From NCBI RefSeq assembly GCF_014750685.1, contig NZ_JAAXGE010000007.1, positions 62,001-126,000 on the forward strand: 64,000 nucleotides of DNA, written 5' to 3'. The DNA comes from Bacteroides sp. GM023 (GTDB taxonomy: Bacteria; Bacteroidota; Bacteroidia; Bacteroidales; Bacteroidaceae). Each line of letters starts with the position of its first letter. Positions within the stretch are counted from its first letter, which is position 1. A model generated the notes under the pieces. That model saw only the letters and a program-made list of their open reading frames with translations, made no database searches and was not told the DNA's origin. This document shows positions 42,637 to 52,111 of this stretch, one piece after another. A program made the position numbers and the translations under genes.

Positions 42637-44718
42637 ATGAAAAAGAAGAGTTACGTTTTTGTTTTTTTCTTATTTCTTCTGTTTGGCTGTACCAGTGAAG
42701 AAGAAAAACGCATTCAAACCGTCTTGTCTATCTCCGGGTCGAATAGGACTGAATTGGAAACTGTTTTGAATCATTATAAGTATGACTCGCAAAAATTAAA
42801 AGCTGCGAAGTTTTTAATATCAAATATGCGATATCACCATTCGTTTTATTCTATAAGAAATGATAAGCAACATCCATTGTTGGATTCACTTGTGATAGAT
42901 GCCGACTCTGTGTTTTTTAACTCTGTTTCCACTTTTGCCGATAGTTTGTATCATGAGAATACCTTGAAGAAGATAAAGGATATTTCAACAAGATTCAGGG
43001 AGTGCTATGGCGTTAGAGTGGCTGAACAACCAGCTAGAGTATATTGGAAAGAAGGCTATGATTATAACTGGATAACAGCAAAGAAACTGATAAGCCATAT
43101 AGACAAGATGTTTGATTTGAGGGAACAAATAGCAAGTTTACGCAGTCTTCCTATAGAAGACTTTTACGAGTATGTTCTTCCTTATAGAAGTGTGCCGGAT
43201 TTTCCGTTGGTTGATTTCTCGGATACTTACCATGCATTCATGAATAAATATGTGGCGGATATTGATAGGGATTCTGTTCATGAAGTCATTCAAAGGTATA
43301 ATTTTGTAATAGAGAGCATGCGGGAGCTTTTTCCATCTTATCCTTATGAAGAAGAAATCGGTTATCAGGAGCTATTATTTCATGGTCCGCGTGACTGTAT
43401 TCCTATTGCAAGTTATGGCATATCTATGTTAAGAGCATGTGGCATTCCTGCTGCTGTGGAGTTTAATGCTTGTTATAAGCAGTTTCAAGGAAGACATTAT
43501 CATGGGGTAGTGCTGGATAAGAACAGAAATTGGTTGGCATTTAACCCGGAATCGTCAATTCCAACCAGCGATAATGGTTCTTTTGACACGAAAGACGTGT
43601 TGAACATCTATCGCTTTATGTTTTCAGAACAAAAAGATGCGCCTTTTTTCTTAGAGAAGGAAGGAGAATATATTCCTGGACTTTTTGATTCTCCTTTTTT
43701 GAAAGATGTTACTGCGCATTTGTTAGAAACCATCTCTTTGACTTTGCCTTATCAGGAAGCCGGAAGTAATAAACTGGCATATCTTGCCACTTTTAATAGT
43801 GAGACGTCGTCCGGCATCATTCCCGTAACTTGGGGGAAAATCAACCGTGCGAAACAGAATGTCACTTTCCCATCTGTAATTCCGGACAGATATTATTTCC
43901 CTGTCTATTACTCGCCATTTGGCAAATCATTCTCTTTTGGAGATTCTTTCTATCTGAACAAAGAGGGGGAAATAGAGAAGAACCATATAGAAGAAAGGAC
44001 GGATAGCGTGACATTGCTCCGTAAATTTCCTATAAAGCAAAAGTTGGTAGATAAGGCGATAAAATTGATTGGAACAGTGATTATAGCAAGTAATGAACCG
44101 GGCTTTCACTCCTGTGATACGGTTGGGATAATCGCGGATACGCTACAACCTTATTTCCAGGATATTAAGCTTGACATGAATAAAGGACCTTATCAATATT
44201 ATCAGATAAAGACAACAGATGAATATCCGCATGCTGCCCTGTCCGAACTGGAATTTATAACTGATATCCGATATGGATATAAAAATATCATGCCTGCCTC
44301 TTCTTTACCGTTATTTTCGCCTGAGGATACTTTATCAGAGGATAAATTTGAAGTTCGATTAATGGATGAACCTTTGGAACGTATTAAGTGGAAGGCCGAA
44401 TACGACGGTAATCCGCAGACATCTCCAGAACCCTATCCCACTATCTATTTTATGTTGGAGAAACCTCAATTTGTCACAAAAGTGCGGATGATGCCACTGA
44501 ATGCCGACAACGGCATCATAGCAGGCAATCAATATGAATTGTTCTGCTGGAACAATGGCGAATGGAAGAAAATCCTGAATCAGCAGGCTGAGGCTAATTA
44601 TATTACAGTCAGAATTCCGTCCGGTTCGCTCTTGTGGCTCAGGAATTTAACGGGAGGAAAAGAAGAACTTCCGTTCTATGTGGATAGTGACAGTCAACAG
44701 AAGTTTATTTATCCTTAA
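42637..44718 (+). CDS. Transglutaminase-like lipoprotein with C-terminal discoidin-like domain
   Basis: This 693-residue lipoprotein has lipid cysteine 18 (LFGCTS). The middle has a papain-like transglutaminase core: C254 in GPRDCIPIASYG, followed by MLRACGIPAAVEF, and H289 in RHYHGVVLD. The usual third residue, Asp, appears as N303 in WLAFNPES, so catalysis may be altered. A C-terminal domain of about 150 residues has a jelly-roll pattern with WKAEYDGNPQTSP and FVTKVRMMPLN, like F5/8-type discoidin domains. It may cleave or cross-link peptides at the surface. It is the last gene of the cluster. Confidence 0.75.
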   Translation: MKKKSYVFVFFLFLLFGCTSEEEKRIQTVLSISGSNRTELETVLNHYKYDSQKLKAAKFLISNMRYHHSFYSIRNDKQHPLLDSLVIDADSVFFNSVSTFADSLYHENTLKKIKDISTRFRECYGVRVAEQPARVYWKEGYDYNWITAKKLISHIDKMFDLREQIASLRSLPIEDFYEYVLPYRSVPDFPLVDFSDTYHAFMNKYVADIDRDSVHEVIQRYNFVIESMRELFPSYPYEEEIGYQELLFHGPRDCIPIASYGISMLRACGIPAAVEFNACYKQFQGRHYHGVVLDKNRNWLAFNPESSIPTSDNGSFDTKDVLNIYRFMFSEQKDAPFFLEKEGEYIPGLFDSPFLKDVTAHLLETISLTLPYQEAGSNKLAYLATFNSETSSGIIPVTWGKINRAKQNVTFPSVIPDRYYFPVYYSPFGKSFSFGDSFYLNKEGEIEKNHIEERTDSVTLLRKFPIKQKLVDKAIKLIGTVIIASNEPGFHSCDTVGIIADTLQPYFQDIKLDMNKGPYQYYQIKTTDEYPHAALSELEFITDIRYGYKNIMPASSLPLFSPEDTLSEDKFEVRLMDEPLERIKWKAEYDGNPQTSPEPYPTIYFMLEKPQFVTKVRMMPLNADNGIIAGNQYELFCWNNGEWKKILNQQAEANYITVRIPSGSLLWLRNLTGGKEELPFYVDSDSQQKFIYP

Positions 44719-44798
44719 ATTATAGATGAAATATGGATATAATATTGGGAGATAATGTATATAGTATATTAGTAAACTTAATTTTTGAGTGAGAATAC

Positions 44799-44822
44799 GG
44801 GCTTCTGTTAAATCAGAAGCCC
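44799..44822. terminator. Hairpin overlapping the argE stop
   Basis: GGGCTTCTG and CAGAAGCCC form a 9-bp stem with a 6-nt loop, spanning the argE stop codon and lying between convergent genes. There is no T-run on either side. Confidence 0.4.
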
Positions 44823-45875
44823 ATCCAATAATTCTAAATATAGCCCGACAGCTTCTTCCATCTCCTTCAACATAATATATTCTTCTGCCGTATGTGAACG
44901 TGAAGAACGTCCCGGCCCTATTTTAACCGATGGAAAGGACATTAATGCCTGATCGGACAGGGTAGGGGAACCGAAAGGAACACGTCCCATCTTTATCGCT
45001 TTCTGCACAAACGGATGCTTCTCGTCTATCCGTGAGGAATTGAGGCGGAATGAACGTGCTTTGGCTTCACAAGAAATATGTTTCTTGATTTCAGCAAATA
45101 AATCCTCATTCGAATAAAGTTCATTACTGCGGATATCAACGACGAAAGTACATTTGTCGGGAACAACATTATGCTGGGTGCCTGCATTGATTACAGTAAC
45201 ACTCATTTTCACCGGGCCTAATAATGGTGATTCTTTCTCAAAGTGATAATCGCGGAACCAGGTTATATCATTCAATACTTTATAGATAGCATTGTCTCCT
45301 TCATTACGTGCTGCATGTCCAGCCTTGCCTGTTGCGGTAACGTCCAATACCATCAGCCCTTTTTCGGCAACGGCAGGTTGCATCTCCGTCGGTTCGCCTA
45401 CGATGGCAAATGAAATAGGTGGAAGTCCCGGCAGTACGCTTTCAATTCCGTCTTTACCTGAAACTTCTTCTTCGCAGGAAGCAAGATAAATCAGATTATA
45501 CTTCTGCGAAGTGCGACATAGTTGCAGGAACACCTGTAATAAAGAAACGACGCTGGCACCGGCATCATTACTTCCCAAACCATACAATTTCCCATTCTCT
45601 TCACGTGGAGTAAACGGATCTTTTCTCCAGCCGTTCACCGGCTTTACCGTGTCTATGTGGGAGTTAAGCAGAATAGTTGGCTTTTTCAGATCAAACATCG
45701 GACTAAGACACCATACATTATTTCCCTTGCGTCCGGTCTGCATACCTGCCATTTCGATATAGTTCTGCAGAAAGTCGGCAGCCTGGGTTTCTTCCCGGCT
45801 GATTGAAGGGATACTAATCAATGATTTAAGTAGGCTTACAGCCTCGGTTGCCATATCTTGAATATCATATTTCAT
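44808..45875 (-). CDS. argE: M20-family deacylase of arginine biosynthesis
   Basis: This 355-residue cytoplasmic protein has no signal peptide. All M20 metal-site segments are in order: LLNSHIDTVKPV, GSNDAGASVVSLL, catalytic ASCEEEVSGKDG, IVGEPTEMQP and C-terminal RSSRSHTAEEYI. In Bacteroidetes the homologous enzyme removes the acyl group from N-succinyl- or N-acetyl-ornithine in arginine synthesis; the sequence cannot settle which. It stands alone here, away from other arg genes, with a canonical promoter at 45912-45943. Confidence 0.8.
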   Translation of the reverse strand: MKYDIQDMATEAVSLLKSLISIPSISREETQAADFLQNYIEMAGMQTGRKGNNVWCLSPMFDLKKPTILLNSHIDTVKPVNGWRKDPFTPREENGKLYGLGSNDAGASVVSLLQVFLQLCRTSQKYNLIYLASCEEEVSGKDGIESVLPGLPPISFAIVGEPTEMQPAVAEKGLMVLDVTATGKAGHAARNEGDNAIYKVLNDITWFRDYHFEKESPLLGPVKMSVTVINAGTQHNVVPDKCTFVVDIRSNELYSNEDLFAEIKKHISCEAKARSFRLNSSRIDEKHPFVQKAIKMGRVPFGSPTLSDQALMSFPSVKIGPGRSSRSHTAEEYIMLKEMEEAVGLYLELLDGLLI

Positions 45876-45911
45876 AGTGCAAATCTTTTATCTATTACCA
45901 TAATATTTGTA

Positions 45912-45943
45912 CAAAGATAGTCGTTTTGAACAATAGTTTCAAA
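45912..45943 (-). promoter_or_regulatory. Canonical promoter for argE
   Basis: On the minus strand TTTG (45940-45943), a 20-nt spacer and TATCTTTG (45912-45919) lie 36 bp before the argE ATG. Confidence 0.8.
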
Positions 45944-45952
45944 TAAAACTAA

Positions 45953-45960
45953 TACCTTTG
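45953..45960 (+). promoter_or_regulatory. Putative -7 box for the acyl-CoA synthetase gene
   Basis: TACCTTTG fits TAnnTTTG and lies 25 bp before the ATG. It is divergent from the argE promoter. Confidence 0.55.
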
Positions 45961-45985
45961 TGCCAAATTTACTAATACAAAGAGT

Positions 45986-47797
45986 ATGGCTTATCATCAT
46001 TTATCTGTCTTAGTCCATCGTCAGGCTGAAAAGTACGGCGACAAGGTAGCTTTGAGATACCGCGACTATGAGACAGCACAATGGATTCCGATTACTTGGA
46101 ATCAATTCTCCGGAACTGTGAGACAGGCTGCCAATGCATTTGTTGCATTAGGAGTGGGAGAACAAGAGAATATCGGAATCTTTTCGCAGAATAAACCCGA
46201 ATGGTTTTATGTGGACTTTGGCGCATTCGCCAATCGTGCCGTTACCATTCCGTTCTATGCTACGAGCTCTCCCGCGCAAGCGCAATATATCATTAACGAT
46301 GCACAAATACGTTATCTTTTTGTAGGTGAACAATATCAGTATGATTCTGCATTCAGTATCTTTGGTTTTTGTTCTTCTTTGCAACAGTTGATTATCTTTG
46401 ACCGTTCGGTGGTGAAAGATCCTCGTGATGTATCGTCTATCTATTTTGATGAGTTTATGGCGATGGGAGAAGGGCTTCTGCAGAATGATGTGGTCGAAGA
46501 ACGCACGGACCGTGCTTCTTATGATGATTTGGCGAATATCCTCTATACATCCGGGACAACAGGTGAGCCGAAAGGAGTAATGCTTCATCATTCCTGCTAC
46601 CTGGAACAATTCCATACGCATGATGATCGCCTGACTACGATGTCTGATAAGGATGTATCTATGAACTTCCTTCCCTTGACTCATGTGTTCGAGAAAGCAT
46701 GGTGTTATCTCTGTATCCATAAGGGAGTGCAGATTTGCATTAATCTTCGCCCGGCGGATATTCAGACAACGATTAAGGAGATTCGTCCAACATTGATGTG
46801 TAGTGTTCCCCGTTTTTGGGAAAAGGTATATGCCGGTGTACAGGAGAAAATAAATGAAACGACAGGCGTGAAGAAAGCGTTGATGCTCGATGCCATCCGG
46901 GTAGGTAGAATTCATAACTTGGATTATATGCGCCAAGGTAAGACTCCGCCGGTGATGAATCAACTGAAATATAAGTTCTACGAAAAGACTATCTATTCTT
47001 TACTGAAGAAGACTATCGGTATTGAGAACGGTAACTTTTTCCCGACTGCCGGTGCTGCCGTGCCCGATGAAATCAATGAATTTGTTCATTCGGTAGGTAT
47101 TAATATGGTGGTTGGCTATGGACTGACAGAGTCTACGGCTACTGTATCTTGTACGTTGCCGGTTGGTTATGATATTGGTTCGGTAGGTGTTGTATTGCCG
47201 GGAATTGAAGTGAAGATTGGCGAAGACAATGAGATTCTGCTCCGGGGTAAAACTATCACGAAAGGGTATTATAAGAAAGCGGAAGCTACGGCTGCCGCCA
47301 TTGAACCCGATGGATGGTTCCACACTGGTGACGCGGGGTATTTCAAGAATGGCCAGCTTTTCTTGACGGAACGTATCAAGGACTTGTTCAAAACGTCGAA
47401 CGGTAAGTATATTGCTCCGCAGGCTTTGGAAACGAAGTTGGTTATCGACCGTTATATAGATCAGATTGCCATTATTGCCGATCAGCGTAAGTTTGTCTCT
47501 GCTCTGATTGTTCCTGTATATGGATATGTAAAAGAGTACGCAAAGGAGAAAGGCATCGCATATAAAGATATGGCAGAACTGTTGCAACATCCCAAAATTG
47601 TCGGCTTGTTCCGTGCACGGATAGAAACTTTGCAACAGCAGTTTGCGCATTATGAGCAAATCAAACGTTTTACTTTGCTTCCCGAACCGTTCAGTATGGA
47701 ACGTGGAGAGTTGACTAATACATTGAAACTGAAGCGCTCGGTTGTTTCTGAAAATTATAAGGATATAATTGAAAAGATGTACGAAGAAAACGCGTAA
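45986..47797 (+). CDS. Long-chain fatty acid:CoA ligase (AMP-binding)
   Basis: This 603-residue cytoplasmic enzyme belongs to the ANL superfamily. The phosphate-binding loop is YTSGTTGEPKG, followed by MNFLPLTHVFEK, YGLTESTATVS and GWFHTGDAGYFKNGQL. The C-terminal hinge and lysine region is FLTERIKDLFKTSNGKYIAP. It activates fatty acids to acyl-CoA with ATP, for phospholipid synthesis or import. The length and motifs match the FAA1/FadD15 group of bacterial ligases. It is divergent from argE and ends at a bidirectional terminator shared with the convergent M16 gene. Confidence 0.92.
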   Translation: MAYHHLSVLVHRQAEKYGDKVALRYRDYETAQWIPITWNQFSGTVRQAANAFVALGVGEQENIGIFSQNKPEWFYVDFGAFANRAVTIPFYATSSPAQAQYIINDAQIRYLFVGEQYQYDSAFSIFGFCSSLQQLIIFDRSVVKDPRDVSSIYFDEFMAMGEGLLQNDVVEERTDRASYDDLANILYTSGTTGEPKGVMLHHSCYLEQFHTHDDRLTTMSDKDVSMNFLPLTHVFEKAWCYLCIHKGVQICINLRPADIQTTIKEIRPTLMCSVPRFWEKVYAGVQEKINETTGVKKALMLDAIRVGRIHNLDYMRQGKTPPVMNQLKYKFYEKTIYSLLKKTIGIENGNFFPTAGAAVPDEINEFVHSVGINMVVGYGLTESTATVSCTLPVGYDIGSVGVVLPGIEVKIGEDNEILLRGKTITKGYYKKAEATAAAIEPDGWFHTGDAGYFKNGQLFLTERIKDLFKTSNGKYIAPQALETKLVIDRYIDQIAIIADQRKFVSALIVPVYGYVKEYAKEKGIAYKDMAELLQHPKIVGLFRARIETLQQQFAHYEQIKRFTLLPEPFSMERGELTNTLKLKRSVVSENYKDIIEKMYEENA

Positions 47798-47821
47798 AGC
47801 GATAAGTCATAAATGATAAAC

Positions 47822-47858
47822 GGTGAACAAGGATGCGAAATAATGCAGCTTGTTCACC
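47822..47858. terminator. Bidirectional terminator between convergent genes
   Basis: GGTGAACAAG (47822-47831) pairs perfectly with CTTGTTCACC (47849-47858). T-rich sequence follows on the plus strand. It serves the ligase gene and the M16 peptidase gene. Confidence 0.75.
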
Positions 47859-47892
47859 ATTTGTCGTTTATGGATTAGTTGTTTCTTTTTTT

Positions 47893-50811
47893 TTAATAAC
47901 CGAAGATTTGTTTCTGTGTCAGTTCTTCAATCGGACCTACTGTCTTCAGTTTATCCAATTCCAGGTCTTTCTTATCTCCCAGGATACAATAAATGTAGGT
48001 ACGTCCTTTCACCCATTGCTTTTGGAAATCGGCGATGTCTTTCAATGTCATGTTTTGCACATCATTGTAAAGCTTGATACGAGGGTCTACACTTTGTCCC
48101 AAATCTTGTGCGTCGATATAACTCCAGATAATATCACTTTTGATGGTGCGGTCGGTACGCATCCGGTTGATTAATCCGTCTTTTGCAAGTTTGAAGGCAG
48201 CTTCAGATTCCGGCATATTGTTGATGATGTCGTTGAAAGTATTGACAGCATCAATCATCTTGTCATTCTGGGTTGCAATTTGAGTACGTAGTACGTACGG
48301 GTATTTCAGATAGCTTGGCGGCATCATGCCTGCCCAAGCTGAATATGCCAATCCACGTGTTTCACGCATTTCCTGAAAAACAATGGAGTTCATTCCACCA
48401 CCGAAATATTCGTTGTATAATTCGCGGACAGGTTCGATGGCCGGGTCGTATTTCTTATCAAGGTTGGAGATTTGCGCCATATATATCTGTTTGGCGTCAT
48501 AGGGAGCTACCAGTATTTTAGTAGCTGGAGTTTCGAGATAAGGATATTCGTTTCCGGCAGGAATATCTTTCAGTGTTTCCGGAACCTGATGATATTGATT
48601 GATGGTAGCCAACAGGTCTTTGCTACTGCTAGGTCCGTAATATAAAATACGATGCTTATAACTGTTCTGATTGTGAATCCGGTCTACTAATTCTTGCGGA
48701 TTCATGTTGGTCAGTTCAGTTTCTGTCAGCAGGTTGGTAGTAGGAGAGTCGGGGCCATACATGGCGTAACTTACAAGGCGGGAGAAGTTTTTTCCCTGGT
48801 TAAGTTTTGCATCTGCACGAGCTTTCAGTATGTCACCTGTCATATTGATATAAGCTTCCTGGTTGACTTGTGCGTCTGCCAATAACTTTTCGAACAGTTG
48901 CATGGCAGCAGGCATATTCTCATTCAGACCGGAAAGCACAACGTAAGTGCGTTCACTACCCGGGGTTACGTAGAAAGTACAAGCCAGGCGATAGAACTCA
49001 CTTTTCAATTCTTCCGGTGTCATGTCGGAAGTTCCGAGGTATTCGAGATAGTCGAAAGCAGTGCCTAAAGTTTTGTCGTGGTTATTGCCCATGTCGAAGA
49101 CGTAGATCAGTTGGAAAAGGTCGTTGGCGACATTCTGTTTGTAAAGAACAGGGATATCCGACTTTGCGGTCAACTGGTTCAGGTCTTTCTTAAAATCGAG
49201 GAATACGGGCTCAATGGGCTGCACGGCATTCTCTTGTACTTCTACAAGGAAGGGACTCGCTACATCCCGGTTGGATATGATAGGAGTAATCTCCGGTTTC
49301 GTCATCTTCTTTTCGTCCGGGTCTTTTCCCTGTTTCTTGTAGATGGCGGCGTAATTGTCTTCTTTGAGATATTTGTTGGCAAAGGCTACTATATCCTCTT
49401 TAGTCAGTTTGGACATACGGTCGATGGCGCTCACTTCATCTTTCCAATCTGTTCCGTTGATAAATGAACTGACAAACATATCGGCACGTCCTTCATTGCT
49501 TTCCATGCTTTGCAATTCTGCGAGTTTGAAGTTGTTGATATTGGCTTCCAGCATCTTGTCGTCAAAGTCTCCGGTGCGGAGTTTATTGATTTCTTTCAGC
49601 AGAAGGTCTTTCACTTCATCCAACGTCTGACCTTGCTTGGGAAGTCCGCCTAATAACAATACCGAATAATCTGCCAATCCCATCGGATAACTGTAGCTGT
49701 TCAATACCTTTTGTTGTTGGTTCAAATTCAGGTCGATAAGTCCTGCTGTACCATTATATAATACTTGCGAAACTACTTGCAACGTTTCAAAATCCTTATC
49801 GGATGCACCGGGGAATCTCCATGCCAGTGCAATGCTTTCAGCATCGGGACCTAATACATCCTTCACAACCGGTTGGCTGATAGGCTCTTCTTTCGGCAGA
49901 TTGAGTTTTGGAAGTTCGGGATTCGGTTGCTGTTGACCAAAATATTTGTCGATCAGGGCGATTGTTTTCTCCGGGTCTAAGTCGCCGGACATACAGATGG
50001 CCATATTATTGGGTACATACCATTGCTTGTAATAGTTCTTGATATTGGTGATGGAAGGATTCTTCAGGTTCTCTTGCGTACCCAGTACCGTTTGCGTTCC
50101 ATAAGGATGTTTTGGGAAAAGAGAGGAGAAGATGGCTTCCTGCACTTTGCTGTTGTCACGGGTGAGTGACATGTTTTTCTCTTCATATACAGCTTCCAGT
50201 TCCGTATGGAAACCACGGATAACATTGTTCTCAAAGCGGTCGGACTGAATCTTTGCCCAGTTCTCTATTTGGTTGGAAGGAATATCTTCCTGATAAACAG
50301 TCTGATCGTACCATGTATAGGCATTGCTTCCGGTAGAACCGATGGCTGCCATCAGTTTGTCGTATTCATTGGGGATAGCATACTTGGATGCTTCGTAAGA
50401 AAGGCTGTCGATGGTGTGGTAGATAGCCTTGCGCTCTGCTTCGTCCGTAGTCTTGCGGTAAATTTCGAATTGTTGCTCGATGGCATCCAGCAGTGGCTTC
50501 TCGGTCGCGTAGTCTTGTGTGCCGAATTTGTCTGTTCCTTTGAACATCAGATGCTCGAAGTAATGAGCAAGCCCGGTCGTCTCTGCCGGATCATTCTTCC
50601 CTCCCACCCGTACGGCGATAAATGTTTGAATGCGTGGAGTTTCCTTGTTTACGGTAAGGTAAACTTTTAGTCCGTTGTCCAGTGTGTAAATGCGGGCTTT
50701 TAGCGGGTCATTGGGTACTGTCTCGTAGCTGTACTTCTCTGGTGCGCTACAACTGCCGATCACTAATGCGAGGAGAAGTGAGAAGCATGAAAGTTTTAGT
50801 CGTTTGTTCAT
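47893..50811 (-). CDS. M16-family zinc metallopeptidase lipoprotein (two M16 halves)
   Basis: ATG 50811 gives 972 residues; the frame extends to a TTG at 50841 that overlaps the promoter. The lipobox is VIGSC. The N-terminal half has the inverted zinc motif HYFEH in GLAHYFEHLMFKG and the third ligand glutamate in ELEAVYEEKNMSL. The C-terminal half has the M16 inactive-domain pattern (REMRETRGLAYSAWAGM). The protein is about twice the size of a single M16 subunit, so both halves form one clamshell. It degrades peptides in the periplasm. It shares its promoter region with prfB on the opposite strand. Confidence 0.92.
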   Translation of the reverse strand: MNKRLKLSCFSLLLALVIGSCSAPEKYSYETVPNDPLKARIYTLDNGLKVYLTVNKETPRIQTFIAVRVGGKNDPAETTGLAHYFEHLMFKGTDKFGTQDYATEKPLLDAIEQQFEIYRKTTDEAERKAIYHTIDSLSYEASKYAIPNEYDKLMAAIGSTGSNAYTWYDQTVYQEDIPSNQIENWAKIQSDRFENNVIRGFHTELEAVYEEKNMSLTRDNSKVQEAIFSSLFPKHPYGTQTVLGTQENLKNPSITNIKNYYKQWYVPNNMAICMSGDLDPEKTIALIDKYFGQQQPNPELPKLNLPKEEPISQPVVKDVLGPDAESIALAWRFPGASDKDFETLQVVSQVLYNGTAGLIDLNLNQQQKVLNSYSYPMGLADYSVLLLGGLPKQGQTLDEVKDLLLKEINKLRTGDFDDKMLEANINNFKLAELQSMESNEGRADMFVSSFINGTDWKDEVSAIDRMSKLTKEDIVAFANKYLKEDNYAAIYKKQGKDPDEKKMTKPEITPIISNRDVASPFLVEVQENAVQPIEPVFLDFKKDLNQLTAKSDIPVLYKQNVANDLFQLIYVFDMGNNHDKTLGTAFDYLEYLGTSDMTPEELKSEFYRLACTFYVTPGSERTYVVLSGLNENMPAAMQLFEKLLADAQVNQEAYINMTGDILKARADAKLNQGKNFSRLVSYAMYGPDSPTTNLLTETELTNMNPQELVDRIHNQNSYKHRILYYGPSSSKDLLATINQYHQVPETLKDIPAGNEYPYLETPATKILVAPYDAKQIYMAQISNLDKKYDPAIEPVRELYNEYFGGGMNSIVFQEMRETRGLAYSAWAGMMPPSYLKYPYVLRTQIATQNDKMIDAVNTFNDIINNMPESEAAFKLAKDGLINRMRTDRTIKSDIIWSYIDAQDLGQSVDPRIKLYNDVQNMTLKDIADFQKQWVKGRTYIYCILGDKKDLELDKLKTVGPIEELTQKQIFGY

Positions 50812-50838
50812 AATGTGATAACATTTTAGTATCAGAAA

Positions 50839-50846
50839 CAAAGGTA
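50839..50846 (-). promoter_or_regulatory. -7 box for the M16 peptidase gene
   Basis: On the minus strand TACCTTTG lies 28 bp before ATG 50811, which supports that start. Confidence 0.55.
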
Positions 50847-50859
50847 GCAGATTTTTGCT

Positions 50860-50867
50860 TATCTTTG
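50860..50867 (+). promoter_or_regulatory. -7 box for prfB
   Basis: TATCTTTG matches TAnnTTTG and lies 44 bp before the prfB ATG, back to back with the M16 promoter. Confidence 0.6.
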
Positions 50868-50910
50868 TGCCCGATATCAGAAATTTGTAAATAATAAAAT
50901 TCTAAATCAA

Positions 50911-52027
50911 ATGATTACTATTGAACAACTTAAAGACGTGAAAGAGCGCACTGATGCGCTGAGGAGGTATCTTTGACGTCGACGGGAAGAAAATTCAAGT
51001 CGAAGAAGAACAATTAAGAACACAAGCTCCGGGATTTTGGGACGACCAGAAGAGGGCTGAAGCTCAAATGAAACTGGTGAAAGACCTGCAAAAGTGGATT
51101 GACGGCTATAATGAAATCAAGACGCTGGCAGATGAACTCGAACTGTCATTTGATTTCTATAAGGAAGAATTGGTGACTGAGGAAGATGTGGACGCGGCTT
51201 ATGCGAAAGCTTACGAAGCTGTGGAAGCACTCGAACTCAAAAATATGCTTCGTGATGAAGCCGACCAGATGGCTTGCGTGTTGAAAATCAACTCCGGTGC
51301 CGGTGGTACGGAAAGTCAGGACTGGGCTTCCATGCTGATGCGTATGTATCTGCGTTATGCCGAGACAAACGGCTATAAGGCTACCATTGCCAACCTTCAG
51401 GAAGGTGACGAAGCCGGAATTAAAACCTGTACGATCAATATCGAAGGAGATTTTGCTTACGGTTACCTGAAAGGGGAAAACGGTGTACATCGTTTGGTGC
51501 GTGTTTCTCCATACAATGCACAGGGGAAGCGTATGACTTCTTTTGCTTCCGTATTTGTCACTCCGTTGGTGGACGACAGTATTGAAGTGAATATTTTGCC
51601 TGCTAATATCTCATGGGATACTTTCCGAAGTGGTGGTGCTGGTGGACAGAATGTGAACAAGGTGGAATCCGGTGTCCGTCTGCGTTATCAGTACAAAGAC
51701 CCTTATACAGGCGAGGAAGAAGAAATCCTGATCGAAAATACCGAAACCCGTGACCAGCCGAAGAACCGTGAGAATGCAATGCGGCAATTACGCTCTATCT
51801 TATATGATAAGGAGTTGCAGCACCGCATGGCTGAACAGGCAAAGGTGGAAGCCGGTAAGAAGAAAATCGAATGGGGCTCGCAGATACGAAGCTATGTGTT
51901 TGATGACCGCCGTGTGAAAGACCATCGTACCAATTATCAGACTTCGGATGTAAACGGAGTGATGGACGGTAAAATAGAAGACTTCATCAAAGCTTATCTG
52001 ATGGAATTCTCTTCACAGGAATCATAA
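50911..52027 (+). CDS. prfB: Peptide chain release factor 2, made by programmed +1 frameshift
   Basis: Translation starts at ATG 50911 and runs 21 codons to TGA at 50974-50976. A +1 shift then continues in frame from GAC 50975 to the stop at 52027, giving 371 residues. Taken alone, the downstream frame would seem to start at 51068 and would lack the N-terminal domain. The GGQ loop is intact (SGGAGGQNVNKVESG). The stop-codon recognition tripeptide SPF of E. coli RF2 appears here as SPY (VRVSPYNAQGKRMTSF). RF2 releases peptides at UGA and UAA. The frameshift lets RF2 level control its own synthesis. Confidence 0.95.
50962..50977 (+). promoter_or_regulatory. RF2 autoregulatory frameshift signal
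   Basis: AGGAGG (50962-50967), three bases, then CTT TGA C (50971-50977) reproduces the E. coli layout AGGGGG TAT CTT TGA C. The SD-like hexamer and slippery CUU promote the +1 shift when RF2 is scarce. Confidence 0.95.
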
Positions 52028-52051
52028 AAAGCAAAATTAGCGAGTGTTATT

Positions 52052-52083
52052 TTTGGAAAGTTAAAAGAATTGTTCTTACTTTG
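52052..52083 (+). promoter_or_regulatory. Promoter for the 44-residue membrane protein
   Basis: TTTG (52052-52055), a 20-nt spacer and TTACTTTG (52076-52083), one base off TAnnTTTG. The ATG follows 28 bp later. Confidence 0.6.
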
Positions 52084-52111
52084 TTAGCGTTGAACTTTAA
52101 AGCTAACTATT

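Noticed and set aside
46148..46963. 271-codon minus-strand frame inside the acyl-CoA synthetase gene
   Set aside because: It is antisense to a gene with clear catalytic motifs, is rich in I, H and R, and has no recognisable domain.
51068..52027. RF2 starting at an internal ATG at 51068
   Set aside because: The upstream 21 codons and the AGGAGG-CTTTGAC frameshift signal show the true start at 50911.
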